A stretch of 64,000 nucleotides of DNA from Phallus indusiatus (lineage: Eukaryota; Basidiomycota; Agaricomycetes; Phallales; Phallaceae), in the NCBI GenBank assembly GCA_027605045.1, contig JAQFWX010000117.1, forward strand, positions 1 to 64,000, read 5' to 3'. Position numbers and translations under genes: made by a program. This document shows, one piece after another, positions 1-12,045 of this stretch (its first letter is position 1; each line of letters opens with the position of its first letter). Under the pieces are notes generated by a model. It was given only the letters and a program-made list of their open reading frames with translations, made no database searches and had not been told where the DNA came from.

Positions 1-763
1 TACGTGGCCTTAGAAACCCCATGCACTGATTGTCACTTTAAACATATTACCCATCATTTCGTTGCAATCCTATTTCTTAAAAATAAACTACACTACGCTA
101 CAATATGTACACATTCCAATTGTCCAGAGTCCGGATTCAACGCCTGCTGTGATCGGATTTCCATTTCCAAACAACGGCGAATGAATCGCCTGAAACGCTA
201 CCCAACCATGAGTCTGAGCGTTCTTGGCCTTCCCATCATGACCACACACTAACATATATGTCTATGTGAATAAGCAATTTCCAAAACCGGATTCAGGTGT
301 CCTAGTGTCGTTTATTATTCGTCAGCAACTAGCGTCAACTGATTGAAATGCATCACGCACATTGTCAGCACAATGTGGCACGGCCGGTTACCTACCTGTC
401 AATCATAGCTAAATGTTCATGTTAGTATGCACATGCACTGGCAAACCGCGGTGTGAACTCGTTAAATAGAAGCTACCACTAATGTGACTCTTCTCCTTCA
501 CCTTGCGTTCGATCAAACTCGATGCTTCTCTTATTATGCAATTGCTCTAGAATTCTAAGCTGCAAGCTTCAAGGCCCGTAAATACCATGCACATACGCAG
601 CATGAATGCCTACTAGAGCAGTACTGGCTTATTATTGTGAGCATGACCAAGCGTTTTGATTTCAACAGCTTTGAACTTCGCACTGTATACCTTCAAGTTC
701 ACCTTTTTTTCTCACCACGACTCCAAACGGACCACACCAGCATTTCCCAAATAGTGCAATGCT

Positions 764-771
764 TGACGTCA
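764..771. promoter_or_regulatory. CRE octamer TGACGTCA (first)
   Basis: A perfect palindromic TGACGTCA lies about 880 bp before the kinase start codon. It is the consensus site for ATF/CREB-type bZIP factors; in fungi, Atf1-type factors acting below the stress MAPK bind it. Function here is inferred from the sequence match and from the downstream gene. Confidence 0.5.
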
Positions 772-866
772 CGTTTCCATACCCTAACAAAAATATACGC
801 AAATAGAACACGATAGCTTACACCCACATACCCGCGTCAGTCCGTTCAAATGGCATCATCATCCAG

Positions 867-874
867 TGACGTCA
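867..874. promoter_or_regulatory. CRE octamer TGACGTCA (second)
   Basis: This is a second perfect TGACGTCA, 103 bp from the first, start to start. One such octamer is expected by chance about once per 65 kb, so two within about 110 bp upstream of a stress-kinase gene is unlikely to be accidental. Confidence 0.5.
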
Positions 875-1650
875 TGCTAGCTCTTGTGGAGGCGTTTCTC
901 CCGGGTGCGGTTTACAAACTCAGCCCAAAAGCCAAAGAAAAGATTATCTACGACTACCTCCCTGCTCCTTTTTTTTTGCTCTTTTTCATCGTTTCGGTCT
1001 GCTGCATTCAGCGTCCCCCCAATTTAAAGTGCGTTCTCCATCTCGAGTCTGTTCATTTAGGAGCTTCCGGAACGATCTTGAATCTCACGTTTTTTTCAAA
1101 TTTTAGGTTTTTTTTTATCTCGAGGAGATCTGCATTATAACGCCTCAAGCCATTTGATACTACACTGCTCTTTGCCTTTAGTCCTCTTGTCTTGGGAATA
1201 TAACTAGCTTCTCGTCTCCATTCAAAGCACAATTCGAAAAGCCGACCGGATTCCCCAATTCAGCTTTTATAGCTCTCAGCTTTCAAAGGTCCGTAATATC
1301 TCTTGATATGAAGCGTTTTTTCCAAGATTCAAAAGAAAAAAAAAATAACCAGAAAGGTTTTTTAAACCCTGGATTTGCCACGCCGCCTCTATCGTAACAC
1401 GCCCGGGCCGCTGCGCATATTGATTCAATCGTCATAAAAAAACAACTCCGTGGCATCGTTCGAGCTCGACAGGACTTTAAAAGAGTCTCAAAAAGCCTAT
1501 CTTGCTTAGTTCTTCTATATTCCTACTGAGACACACGAACATTTTCCACTCCACTTTCCCCCCACCTACTCCACCTCAAGCCTTTAAACGTACATCATCT
1601 ATCCGAGTTTCTTTAGCGATAACAGACTCTTAAACCCCGAATCAGACAGG

Positions 1651-4600
1651 ATGCCCCAAGCTGTAATGGACGCTTTCAAAAGTAGGTGTTCAACTTCCAG
1701 TTAATATTCCCTCGTCTCGCACTCGCATATGTAGAGTGGCATGGCATAATGCGTTTTACATCTCATATCTCTCTTCACCATCTTCACCTCCTTATATCTG
1801 AGAAGAAGAAAAATGAATGCTAATAACTCGTTTTCATTTGTTACATTCACCAGATCTCATTCGACATGGAAAAAACCATCATCAAGCACAGGGTCAAGCA
1901 CCAAAACAATCTCAACAGCAACAACAACAACAACAATCTCAGAATCCCGGCGTATCTCAATCACAACAAACTCAAACTCAACAAACTGGAACTGGAGCTA
2001 GAACGACTGGCCAACGTCGAGCAAACCAAGGTCAAGCCCAAGCTCAAGCTCAAGGGCTTGGGCTGGGTCATGTCGCACCCACGGCTGCAGCGGCGGCTGG
2101 CGTCGGTGCTGTTAATGCTGCTGGTGTCGGTGCTGGTACCGGTGCACAGGACCGCCACCATGCCAGGGCTAAAGTGCATACTCCCCCTACAAAAGAAGTG
2201 GCGGAGATGATTGTGCAGGAGGAAAGAGAGGCGATGGGGAAGATGCCTGTTTATAAAGGACTTGAAAGGTTTCGGCTTTTGGATAAGATGGGAGAGTGAG
2301 TTTTTTTTTTTTTTAATATGGTGTTTATGTTGTAATGGATGGTTAATTGTGTTCTTTTTTTCGTTGTTAGTGGTGCATTTTCGAATGTTTATAAGGCTGT
2401 TGATTTGCAGACTGGTGATAAAGTCGCAAGTAAGTTTGTTGTGATTTTCGTCGATTTACAATCCTGACCTGGTTTTTTTATATAGTTAAAGTTGTCCGCA
2501 AGTTTGAACTAAATTCATCTCAGGTAAGATCACCCTTTCTCTCTTTGTTTTTTACCCTCTCTTTCCCCCAAATCCGAAATTCAATTCCTTTCCTCTTCTT
2601 AACTCCCGAATCGATCAACAAAAACTGACGTGTCCCCAACCCATTCCTCCTAACCTCGTTGCGCGTCGGTTTTCTTTGCTTTTTGCTTAACATCCATTCA
2701 ATCTTGTCATTGTTTTCGGCATCGTCGTCTCGCGTCATTCAACCTGGTATCCACCTCCACCACCTCTTGAACCATCCGTTTTCTTCGTATTCGTACCTGT
2801 ACTGGGAAACACGTATAACTCCATCCACACCATCTCACCACTCGACTTCAACTCCAACTCCATCGTTTACTATTCTCGTTACCATCGTCACCATCACCGC
2901 TATGTCATCGTTATCACCATCACCATCGACATCATCATTATTATCTTCGTGTTTTCTTCATGTCATGGTGTGGATAGACCCAGAACAGACATTTAAACGA
3001 CAAGTTTAAAAAGAAACCACGCGTAACAGAGGTGTGTTTAGGCCGCAATGGCATTATGTATCATCATCAATTATCATCACCACCAATTATCACCACCATC
3101 ATTCTTTCCCTCCCATTTTTTCTTGTCTCTTGTTCATAATTTTCTGTTGTATCGTTTGTATGATGGACATTGGTTTACTAACTTGTCGTGTCTTTTTCTT
3201 TGTTGTAGAGAGCGAATATTCTCAAAGGTGGGGTTTTAAGTCTAATAACTGGTCGAACTTCGCATTGAGCTTCCTTTATCAGAGGTTCAGATTATGCGAC
3301 AAATCAATCATCCTTCGATTGTCAGGCTTATTTCATTCTCGGAAAGTGATGAACATTACTTTTTGGTGTTAGAGTGTGAGTTTCTTATTTCCACCGAAAC
3401 GTGTATCTTTACTGATGTAACATGTATGTGCCAAAAGTAATGGAAGGAGGAGAACTGTTTCATCAAATGTAAGAATCGCGTTACCTTCTTGTTTCCCTTT
3501 CCTAATCTATAAATTCAACTTTTTTAGCGTCAAGTTGACCTATTTCAGCGAAAGCCTCTCCCGGCACGTCATCGTCCAAGTAGCAGAAGGAATCCGATTC
3601 TTACACGAAGAATGCGGTGTCGTCCATCGGGATATCAAACCCGAAAACCTGCTTTTCGATCGTATACCAATCATACCATCCAAAACTCCAATCAAGCGTC
3701 CATACGATGAAGAAAAAGAAGACGAAGGGGAGTTCATACCTGGTGTTGGCGGCGGTGGAATTGGACGTGTTAAGATCGCGGATTTCGGGCTCTCGAAGAT
3801 TGTGTGGAACGAAGAGACAATGACACCCTGTGGAACGGTTGGATATACAGCCCCCGAGATTGTGAAAGATGAGAGGTATAGTAAGAGTGTTGATATGTGG
3901 GCGCTTGGATGTGTGCTTTATACTTTGTTGTGTGGATTTCCGCCGTTTTATGATGAGAGTATCAATGTTTTGACGGAGAAGGTTGCGAGGGGGTATTATA
4001 CTTTTTTGAGCCCTTGGTGGGATGACATCAGTGCTTCTGGTGAGTCTATTTGCGTGTGTGGGGGGTGAAAGTTGAACTTTTCGTAGCAAAGGATTTGATT
4101 ACACATTTGTTATGCGTCGATCCGGCGAAAAGATATACTATCGATGAATTCCTTGCGCATCCTTGGATTCAAGAACCTGTCGCTGCCGACCTTGTTACAC
4201 CCCCTACTACAGCTCCTCAACCTCCCGCGCCGGCTATTCCACCAGCAGTGTACCAAACACCTTTAGATTCTCCGTTATTACAAGCCGCACACGGGTTCGG
4301 ATTCAGAGAAGGTCGATCGCCTGGTATCAACACACTTAAAGAGGCATTCGATATTACATATGCTGTACATCGTATGGAAGAGGAAGGTGCGATGCGGAGG
4401 AACGTTGCTGGCACCGGTGCTGGTGGTGGACGAGGATTCAGAGGAGGGTTGAATGCTGTTGATGAAGATTTTGAGGAGGATAGTGATGCTACTATTGCGG
4501 GGATGAATGCTAAGTATGGACCGGAGAAGGCTAAAGCTTTTGAAGCTGAAGCTGGGAGATTGGTTCGGGAGCGGGAACGGCAACAGGGGCAGGGGCAAGG

Positions 4601-5069
4601 GCAAGGGCAAGGATTGCAGCAGCAACAGCAGATACGTGCGGGTGGAGCGAATCAGCATCTTGCGAGGGTGTTATATGACGGTCGGGCGGGAGTTAGAGAT
4701 CCTCCACCGTCAGGTTCGTCCGGCAGTGGAAGAAAGAAAGGACCGACAAATTTCGATCTTGATTTGCATGGTGCTACACTTCTTGGACGAAGACATAACA
4801 GACGTGGTGGTGTCGGTGCTGGAGGTGCTGGGGCTGTTGAGCCTAGTCCTTTGAGACAACAGGCGGTTGCTCCGTCTGCGTTTGCAAATCCTGTACGCAA
4901 TGCCGATAAGACAGCAGCTCCGGATTTTAATTCGAATGTACAAGCTCAAGATCGAGCGCAGGATGCGCTAGAGGCTGGAACTGGTCTTTCCGATCCGATA
5001 CCTGCTACCAATCCGTTTTCGAATTCTAATGCAGAGAAGAAAGAAGAAACCGCTATGGATCTAGATTGA
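1651..5069 (+). CDS. Rck2/Srk1-type MAPK-activated Ser/Thr kinase
   Basis: Serine/threonine kinase of the CAMK group, closest in layout to yeast Rck2 and fission yeast Srk1, which are phosphorylated by the Hog1/Sty1 stress MAPK. Nine exons: 1651-1681, 1854-2295, 2371-2429, 2486-2523, 3209-3227, 3283-3375, 3438-3468, 3528-4039, 4087-5069; they total 2208 nt, giving 735 residues in frame. The Q/G/A-rich N-terminus (about 150 residues) precedes the kinase domain: glycine loop GDGAFSNVY, VAIK lysine (about 179), HRDIKPEN (about 270-277), DFG (about 321), GTVGYTAPE, and HPWIQEP at about 434. Between HRD and DFG lies the family-specific insert ending GVGGGGIG, which is diagnostic for Rck/Srk kinases. 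The C-terminal 300 residues are low complexity with QG and Q runs. The fourth intron is unusually long (685 bp). Family assignment is strong; which paralogue (Rck1 or Rck2) cannot be decided. Confidence 0.93.
2524..3208 (+). other. Unusually long intron of the kinase gene
   Basis: This intron of 685 bp is roughly ten times longer than its neighbours (37-75 bp). It starts GTAAGA and ends TTGTTGTAG, with a perfect TACTAAC branch site at 3176-3182. It contains a CAT/CAC-type microsatellite around 2880-2950 and C/T-rich DNA. The flanking exons join in frame within the glycine loop to alpha-C part of the kinase (NSSQ then RANILKEV), so no coding exon is missing. Confidence 0.75.
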
Positions 5070-5734
5070 AAACACACGGATCGATTTTCTCTCCTTTTCT
5101 TGAGTTCCTTCGCTTTTTTTATGATCATCACACATCACATTTCACATGGGCATTGATTGTTATCGCCATGATTATCATTCACCTTTGATTCACGAAATGA
5201 TTGATTCTTCTCTTTCTTTCTCTTTTTGTTGTGTGTAGCGTGTATACTTTTACATGTAGTTTCTGTGCTACCAAGTATCATTTCATTTCATTTTCATTTT
5301 TTCTCATCCCGTCTCACTTGCATATAAGTAGTATCATATTTGTCTCGTGTTTCATTCGTCCATTTTTCGGACTGACTAAGTGATCTTTTTTGTGTCGAAT
5401 ACACGGTTGACATGTTAGTAATAGCAATAACGTTTCTTTATTATTCGTATTTCTTTTCTTATATCTTTTTTATTTGCGTACTATTGTGCATCTATTCTGT
5501 TAGAGAATTTCGAATGTACTGTACAGGTTACATATATGATACGACGTAATTTCTCTAAGTGTCAATGATTATCTCGGAATTAACGTATTATAACGCAGAG
5601 GAAATTCGATTTCTTTGGATGTAGATGCAAAGTTTCCCCCCGTCATCCCCGTCATGCAAGACTAACCGCAGTAATTTTGATCTAGTGGCTTCGAATCCAG
5701 TTATGAATTTCATATACTTTTTGGAAGGAAAATG
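5070..5734. other. Convergent 3' flanks of the kinase gene and RPC40
   Basis: AT-rich DNA between two genes that converge. It should hold both 3' untranslated regions. It is strongly T-rich on the + strand just after the kinase stop codon. No exon, RNA gene or repeat is evident. Confidence 0.6.
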
Positions 5735-7213
5735 TCAGCCTGCCATTTCGACATCAATATTTACATCTAGATCCATCTGGGCGAGCAAAGCACTCGCGCT
5801 TTTGTGCACAGCAGCTATTTTTTCTCTCATTATGCTAGTAGCCTCGATAAGCAATCGTTCAGGAGTATAGGGGCCTTCCGATTCTATGTTGACTACCAAA
5901 AAGCAAACGTCATCAGTGACAAGGTAGGTAAAGGAACCACACAAAAAGACAAGCATACATATGAACCAATCCCGGACTCTTCCTACCTCCACCTTGCCGT
6001 TGAATTCTTCGTGTCTAAAGACCTCACGAGACATGCTTTCCTTGCGTGAACTAGCGACGTAAGCCTCTTCTTCTCCTGACTGAGAGTTTTTCCGAACTTG
6101 AATTACGCCTGGGGAGAAACACGATTTGAATTTGGGGATTAGTGATGGTGGGACCGGGGAAATGATTCGTATATAAGGATGAAGACGATATGAAGCCGTC
6201 GCTGAAATGGGGTGTCACAAAGAGAATGAAATGATAAACGTTATGTTTTAAACTGTGTTGACGTACCAACAGGGCTCCATTTCGCATGTTCTTTTCCCAC
6301 TCCTTTGATTGCATGCAGCTCCAAGTCTACTTCTTGTCCCGGTCGTAGTTTAGCGAGGAGGATGTTTTGGTTGGAGGGGGCTGGGGGATTGTCTTGGAAT
6401 ATGTCTGCTTGTTCACCTTTCGGCGCCCATGTGAAATGCGAAGAGTAGACTAAAGAATAAAATACAGTCAGTATCAACATAATCAAATGAGTTGTGTAGA
6501 TATGACAACCATTAGAATTGATATATAGTTTATCTGAATCTGTTTCAGTTTTTGTCGCACTGGGATTTCGACTGCAAGCCACATTCAATGTAAAAACGAT
6601 AGTATTTCGATCCGTCGCAAGTTCGCCTGGAAATTGTGTCAGCTTTGAATGATACGTAACTGCACGTGGAGTAATAATATGCACCCTCTTTCGTGTCTAA
6701 AAGTGCTGGATCAACATTCAGTGGTACAAGGCCCAACCGGTGTGACAAGACTTCATCTGCAATAACAGAAGTGTTATTCCAAACATAAACTTCCTCAATT
6801 GCTATTGTTGGAACCTAATTGTATTAAGTGACTACGGCCACGTTATAGCAGAAAGATCACCAACCTCCGAAAGTAGAATTCTTCGTAACGCGTTAGCAAC
6901 TGACGCATCTACTCCGACGATATCGAATTCACAAGAACGGTTGGAAAGACGATGAACTTTGACTTGTAAGTTCTAATATCACTTTATCGTTCATATTAGT
7001 ATCTTTGGTAAAGTAATTGATCGGGACAGACTTTTTTGAACTCATCCAGGCTCCATGAATGGTCTTCTCCAGGATATGTCCCTGGGTAGTCTGTACTTGA
7101 GACCTAAGTTATGAGTCAGTCAACTTGGCGGGATTCTCAGATGCGATTACACGAACATTCGAGACGTGTTCAGCGTAAACACGCACGATCCGTCGACCGT
7201 CAATATCGTCCAT
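5735..7213 (-). CDS. RNA polymerase I and III subunit RPAC1 (AC40)
   Basis: AC40 is the alpha-like assembly subunit shared by RNA polymerases I and III; with AC19 it forms the platform equivalent to the bacterial alpha dimer. Eight exons on the minus strand: 7213-7157, 7103-7032, 6972-6865, 6814-6685, 6626-6510, 6449-6267, 6201-5959, 5892-5735; total 1068 nt, 355 residues (yeast Rpc40 has 335). Family blocks seen: N-terminal [21 protein letters not shown], the alpha motif [12 protein letters not shown], the HRLGLVPL block, [14 protein letters not shown] followed by [13 protein letters not shown], and the C-terminal [13 protein letters not shown]. The start was chosen because [10 protein letters not shown] reads directly into the conserved N-terminus and has no in-frame alternative. 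Two introns use weak donors (GTTCGT and GTCTGT). It diverges from VMA5 with only 141 bp between the start codons. Confidence 0.96.
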
Positions 7214-7354
7214 TTTTTTCTTCGACCGGAAAAGCGCCGCGATTACATAATGGCACGAATCCCGCGGGACCTTTTACTAGGGAGGCTCCGCTCCATTCTC
7301 TGACAACGACGACATACGGCTCAAGATCGGCTTTTGATATATACCACTTGAACA
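7214..7354. promoter_or_regulatory. Bidirectional promoter RPC40 / VMA5
   Basis: Only 141 bp separate the two start codons, so both core promoters and both leaders must fit here or overlap the opposing gene. A TATATA-like stretch (GATATATACC) sits about 20 bp before the VMA5 ATG, which is too close to act as a TATA box for that ATG unless transcription starts inside the coding region. Confidence 0.6.
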
Positions 7355-9103
7355 ATGCCGTCTAATCAGGCTACATGGCTAATATCAGCGCCTCAAGATG
7401 GAGATTCCGAGGGACTGATCCAGGAACTTCAGTACAAGTTGCAGCAACAGTTACGTTCTTTCGACACAAACGACGTGAGCCAATTGGCTGTACCTGCTTT
7501 CAAGGTATTACATTTAGTCTTCTCCATCGCATTCTTTGCTCTATTCACCTTAGCATCCTTTGAATTATTCAGGTTGGAACTTTAGGGAATCTTGTCAGCA
7601 TCTCGGAGGAACTACCGAAGCACGATACATATTTCACGCAGACCACCGCTAGGATTGTAGAAACTATCCGGAATTTACTGAACAATGATCCCACGAAGGT
7701 TCCGCAACATACCCAGGTTAACGATATGACTATTGATGAATATCTGCAAAACTGGAGATGGAACGAAGGGCGGTACGTCATTCATAAGAGTTTAGAGGAG
7801 GTTGTGGATGTGTTGAATAAGGTACGTTATCGAAGTGCTGGTGACGTAGCTTTATGGTTGCTGATCGTGATCGTGGTTGATTTGATCAGGAAATGTCTTC
7901 GATAGATAATGTTATGAAAAACAAATTAACGAGCTACAACCTTGCCAAAGGGACCTTGACACAGATTCAGAGAAAGAAAGCGTATGTAAATCCCTAGCTG
8001 ATAATCAACATCCATTCATTCACTTCTGTTAGTGGAAATCTAGTAGTCCGCTCACTGGCAGATGTTGTTTCGCGCGAATCATGCATTCAAGACTCGGAGT
8101 ACTTAGAGACTCTGTTTGTCGCCGTTCAAAAGTAGGTTGTCATCTGAATTTGCTGTTTAAAACGCATGTTTTTGCCTATCAAACTCTTCATTTTGTCAAA
8201 TCTCTTTTTGTTGCGATTTTCGCTGACATGCTAGGAATGCAGGAACTCCGTTAAAGATTGGAAATCGAAGTATGAGCGACTAACATCAATGGTGGTTCCA
8301 AGGTCCTCCAAGTACGTTCACTCGTTGCTCTCATCTGCAAGTGTGCCTATTTTGACGAAATTTTTTTCGATATTTGTGCTTTCTGTGCACAGCCAGATAG
8401 CGGCGGATGACGATTATGTTCTTTTCTCGGTGGTTATATTCAAACGGGTACATGATGAATTTGCGCAAAAGTGCCGGGAAAATAAGTTTGTATCGATTTC
8501 TTTCTAGTTTGGAACAGACACCTTAGTAACGTCCTATGCCAGGTTTGTTGTGCGCGAATTTACATTCTCGGAGGAAGAATTAGTTAAGCAGCGGGAGGAA
8601 CAACGGAACACGGAGGTATCAGAACGTGAATTATGGGTATGTGCTTTCGCTCTTGTAAATTCAAGCAATCCATTTATTTCGTTTTACTTCTCTAGACGGA
8701 ACTACTCCGGTTGGCAAGAACGAATTTCTCGGAAGCATTCCAAATTCTTGTACATCTTAAAGTCGTTCGATTATTTGTTGAGTCAGTCTTGCGATACGGA
8801 CTGCCTGCCCAATATATTGGGGTTTTGATTAAAGTATGTATAATCATTCTATCGGCGTAAGTGAGCTTATACTCAACTCGCAACAAGCCGAATCCTAAAC
8901 AGGCGAAGAAAACACTCCAGTTGTTGATGAGTCATTTCGCCTACTTGGGATCACAGTCCCGAACATATAAAAAAGTTAAGGAGTCTAATACAGGATCAAA
9001 AGATGATGAAGAGCTTGTTGGAGAATGGCAAGCTATCATGGAGCAGGAGATGTTTGATTTTGTTTTGTTTGAGATTCCATGGATTACCAATGAAGACTCA
9101 TAA
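7355..9103 (+). CDS. V-type proton ATPase subunit C
   Basis: Subunit C of the peripheral V1 sector links the ATPase head to the stator stalks and is released when the pump disassembles reversibly. Nine exons: 7355-7504, 7573-7821, 7890-7981, 8033-8131, 8243-8311, 8393-8485, 8543-8636, 8696-8833, 8888-9103; total 1200 nt, 399 residues (yeast Vma5 has 392). Conserved signatures: MTIDEYLQNWRW, GNLVVRSLADVV, DYVLFSVVIFKRVHDEF, FVVREFTFSEEE, and VESVLRYGLPAQY near the C-terminus. The start MPSNQATWLISAPQ matches the usual N-terminal 'LISAP/LISLP' pattern. Its partner gene VMA2 (subunit B of the same V1 sector) lies 37 kb downstream in the same orientation. Confidence 0.96.
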
Positions 9104-9430
9104 AATAAAGAAAATGGACTAATGATACACATGTTCAATAATTAGCATTGCAGCTGTAAATAGTGAAAGGACGCTGGAAAAAGTTGTAATTTACCAACCT
9201 TCCGATCGTCAATTTAGAGTTGTTATCATAATTGCGCCGGGCCCTCTTTGAATTGTCCGATGTGGCACTGGTGTTGTCGAATGTTTCGGAAGCAAGAACA
9301 GAAATTACGCTATTGCTGGAGCCCACTCATTCTATGGCATATCAAGCTTCATCCAGTAGGCAAGTATTTTGCATAGGACATAATTTCATAATAGCCCTCC
9401 TTCCATCGATATCATACATTGAATTGCATT
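9104..9430. other. Convergent 3' flanks of VMA5 and the FHS transporter
   Basis: 327 bp between the two stop codons. An AATAAA-like signal (AAATAAAGAAA) lies within 20 bp after the VMA5 stop. No gene is seen. Confidence 0.55.
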
Positions 9431-12045
9431 CTATTGCTTTTCACCTTTATCAGAGTCATTCTCCCCTCTATACGCATGATCCGAGCTTGAATCACGTTCT
9501 CTGTCAGCGTCTGAAATCAGCTTTCCCGACTTTGCGTCAATATTCTTTCGCCGTTCCTTGTCAATGCACATTCCGACACCGTATGCCAGCGCATTGACGT
9601 ATCCTACGAATGCAACCCAGTAGCCCAATTGGACGTTTTTGGAGTCGGATAATACACCTTGAAGGGGGGCATAGAGCTATATTAGTTGTGAGGGGAGGAA
9701 GTAAGGTGTTTAATTGCTGTATGGCTTTATATGAATGGGTAAAGACATACCGCGCCACCTCCAACGCCTGAAACAACGAAACTACCGCCCTGTTTCGTCA
9801 AATAACCTAAACGACTTATTGCAAGTGCCTATTTGGGACATTTATTGATTCATGTACAAAGGGATGAAAAATTTGGTCTTACGTATATTGTCGGCTGGTG
9901 AATTCGACATATGGTCAACCCATTATTTTCATTTTGAATATCCATGAAAATTTTAACTTACCCAGCATATACTCTCGAAGAAGAACAAGACTATGAGAGG
10001 GATGAGTAATGAACACTCATTAGCGTAATGTGCTCACAAAACATTGAAGCAACGGCAGACGTGCCATTACCGACCACCACACCGATGGTAAACAAGCAAC
10101 AAGCCTTTAGGTAACGTGACAGTCAAGTTTATAGGAACGAGTTAGGATCGAAGAACCGAGGATTTACCAGTAGATAAAATGTCAGAGCATGTGCAGCTAT
10201 GGATTCCGAATTATTACCGAACCCCAAACAGAAAGACAACTAATAAGCCTCACGATCTACCCATCTCAATACTATTGCGCCGATGAATCGCCTTATTGAA
10301 GGAATTAGGGTTATAAGTTATGGAGAAAGAGTTGTTTTTACCCCAATGCGAAGACCATTTGACAATACGAGTACCATAACGAGGCCTTCGAGGGTGAGAA
10401 ACCGATAGAAGGCGTATCAGAAAAGAAATTCGTGCAGAACTATTTTTTGAGAAGGAAATTATTAGCTTTCTTCTTATGGCTTGTACGTCAATTGCAAATC
10501 TCACCGTTGCAACGGCAACTTGGGATCCCACATATCTGATAGCACATGATATATATAAAAGTGATCCAGATTCGAAGAAAAAACTCCTTACGAGAACTGA
10601 GCCCAGAATCCAAAAATAAGATGGTATTGCTTATGCAGTGGAGCGACATCTTTTTGATTGTCTAATGTGTCGGGAAGCTTCGACTCGTCTACTTCGGGTA
10701 ACTTGGCCAGTCTGAACAAGATTATGAGGAAAACACCAAAGCAGGCTATAGGGATGCGGATTTATAAGTCTTGTTGCTTTCGACCAACGATGTTTGTGTC
10801 TAACTCACCTACTGCGAGATAGACCCATTGGACATTCGTTAAGGACGTTGCATTCTTTCCTTTGAAAAATTCTTGAGAGGCGATTAGTGGTCCGGCTACA
10901 AAGGATATTAGGCATATACATATAATCAGTTAGTATGAGAGTGCGTTATCTCACCAAAAGTACCAATTCCGTTCCTGACAATATTAAATTAAAAATGAAG
11001 ATAAACCTCGAAAGGTAGCATTCATACCATGCTTGGCTGAAGGTTAATCTCATAGCACCATATTTGGGGTCGCCAAGGACTTATTTGAACGAGTGATTAG
11101 TTGACAGATTTAAAACGTTTTCAGCATATAAAATTCTCACCTGTGATATAGGTATTGGCCGCAACTTCCAAAGTTGATAAACCCATCGAGATGAAGAAGG
11201 TACAAACCTACATAGTCCACGTTAAATTGTCTTGCCAGTGCATCCAATACCATGATAACGTACCACAAAACCTGCGTAACTGCGTTTCACAGCAACTAAA
11301 TAGATCATTATGTCAAATCAACGAAAGAACCATGATTGGGTGAAGGAATAGAATTACCAGGCCAATAGAAGACTGATATTGGAAATTCTATGAGTTAATG
11401 GTCACACCGATGTGTTTTTCACTCACTTGCGCCCAACTGAAATATCAAAAGGCGTTAATACATTGTGGCGGCATATCTAACAGACTTACAGAATACATCG
11501 TTAATCCACAGTATATACCATTCTTGAAAGAGACTTAGTAAATCACAGACAAAAACAAAGACGTAAATCAATACCTTATAGCCAACACGGCGCATGAAAG
11601 CACCAGCCCATCTGGTAATAAATTTGAAGGGGAAGTCCGAAAATAAGGAATCATTTGTCTAATTTTGAGTGCCCAAAAGACTTACGGTGCCCAGAGGAAA
11701 TAAGCCCCTGGCATAACAGGTGTGAACAAAATAAGCATTTTCTTGATAGTTACAATACCAACCAAAATACGAGACCTGCATGAACGTGGACTCCGTCTTG
11801 GTAATACCAAATACGATTTGGAAGTGCCTTGGCAATATGGCTCAGTCATCGGAGAAACACAGAGCCCACGTCGCTAACGGCACGTACTTGTTCAACGAAT
11901 CCAAAAGTCCATAGGCAAATCCCCAAGCGAAGAACAAACTAGTGATTAGAGAATAGGCGTATATGAATTGGGCTCGCGATAGTTGAGTAGGAACGACAAT
12001 TTTCTCTTGTACGATCGGACTGCTGGATAAAGCCGGATTTCCCAT
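9431..12045 (-). CDS. FucP-like MFS sugar transporter (FHS family)
   Basis: Major facilitator of the fucose/galactose/glucose:proton symporter type (FHS), an integral plasma-membrane protein expected to import a hexose; the substrate cannot be read from sequence. Many exons on the minus strand; the first is 12045-11888 and ends LNK, joined to HFQIVFGITKTESTFMQ then VSYFGAYFLWAPWAG, the family's TM1-TM2 signature. Further blocks, each in its own exon: GLSTLEVAANTYIT, VLGDPKYGAMRLTFSQAW, KLPEVDESKLPDT in the central loop, FWAQFSYVGSQVAVA, and LGYWVAFVGYVNALAYGV in the last membrane segment. The tail is hydrophilic and charged and stops at 9431. Introns are short and very numerous; I did not fix every boundary. 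MGNPALSS at 12045 is the first ATG and directly precedes the first membrane segment. Confidence 0.88.

Larger units (their letters stand above)
1..1650. other. Upstream non-coding DNA of the stress kinase gene
   Basis: No coding exon is supported here. The open stretch at 850-1140 starts with ATG but has no recognisable protein features and no matching splice sites, so it is at most an upstream ORF. The stretch carries two perfect CRE octamers (764-771 and 867-874), several T-rich runs, and from about 1530 to 1610 a pyrimidine-rich tract (runs of C and CT) that resembles the leader just upstream of start codons in basidiomycete genes. The first 700 bases show nothing I can name and may be the 3' flank or promoter of a gene outside the window. 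Confidence 0.6.

Noticed and set aside
850..1140. 96-codon open frame upstream of the kinase gene
   Set aside because: It has an ATG but low-complexity, phenylalanine-rich T-run translation and no family match; probably promoter or upstream ORF.
2659..3009. Open frame inside the long kinase intron
   Set aside because: The translation is a microsatellite product (Ser/Thr/Pro-rich), and the kinase exons on either side join directly without it.
3601..4089. 162-codon minus-strand frame across the kinase domain
   Set aside because: It is antisense to exon 8 of the kinase, with no family content of its own.
5959..6034. Apparent short gene start [17 protein letters not shown] on the minus strand
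   Set aside because: The methionine is internal to RPC40; the upstream exons connect in frame.
11155..11343. Plus-strand open frames over the FHS transporter
   Set aside because: They overlap exons that on the minus strand encode VLGDPKYGAMRL and GLSTLEVAANTY; they are shadows of the real gene.
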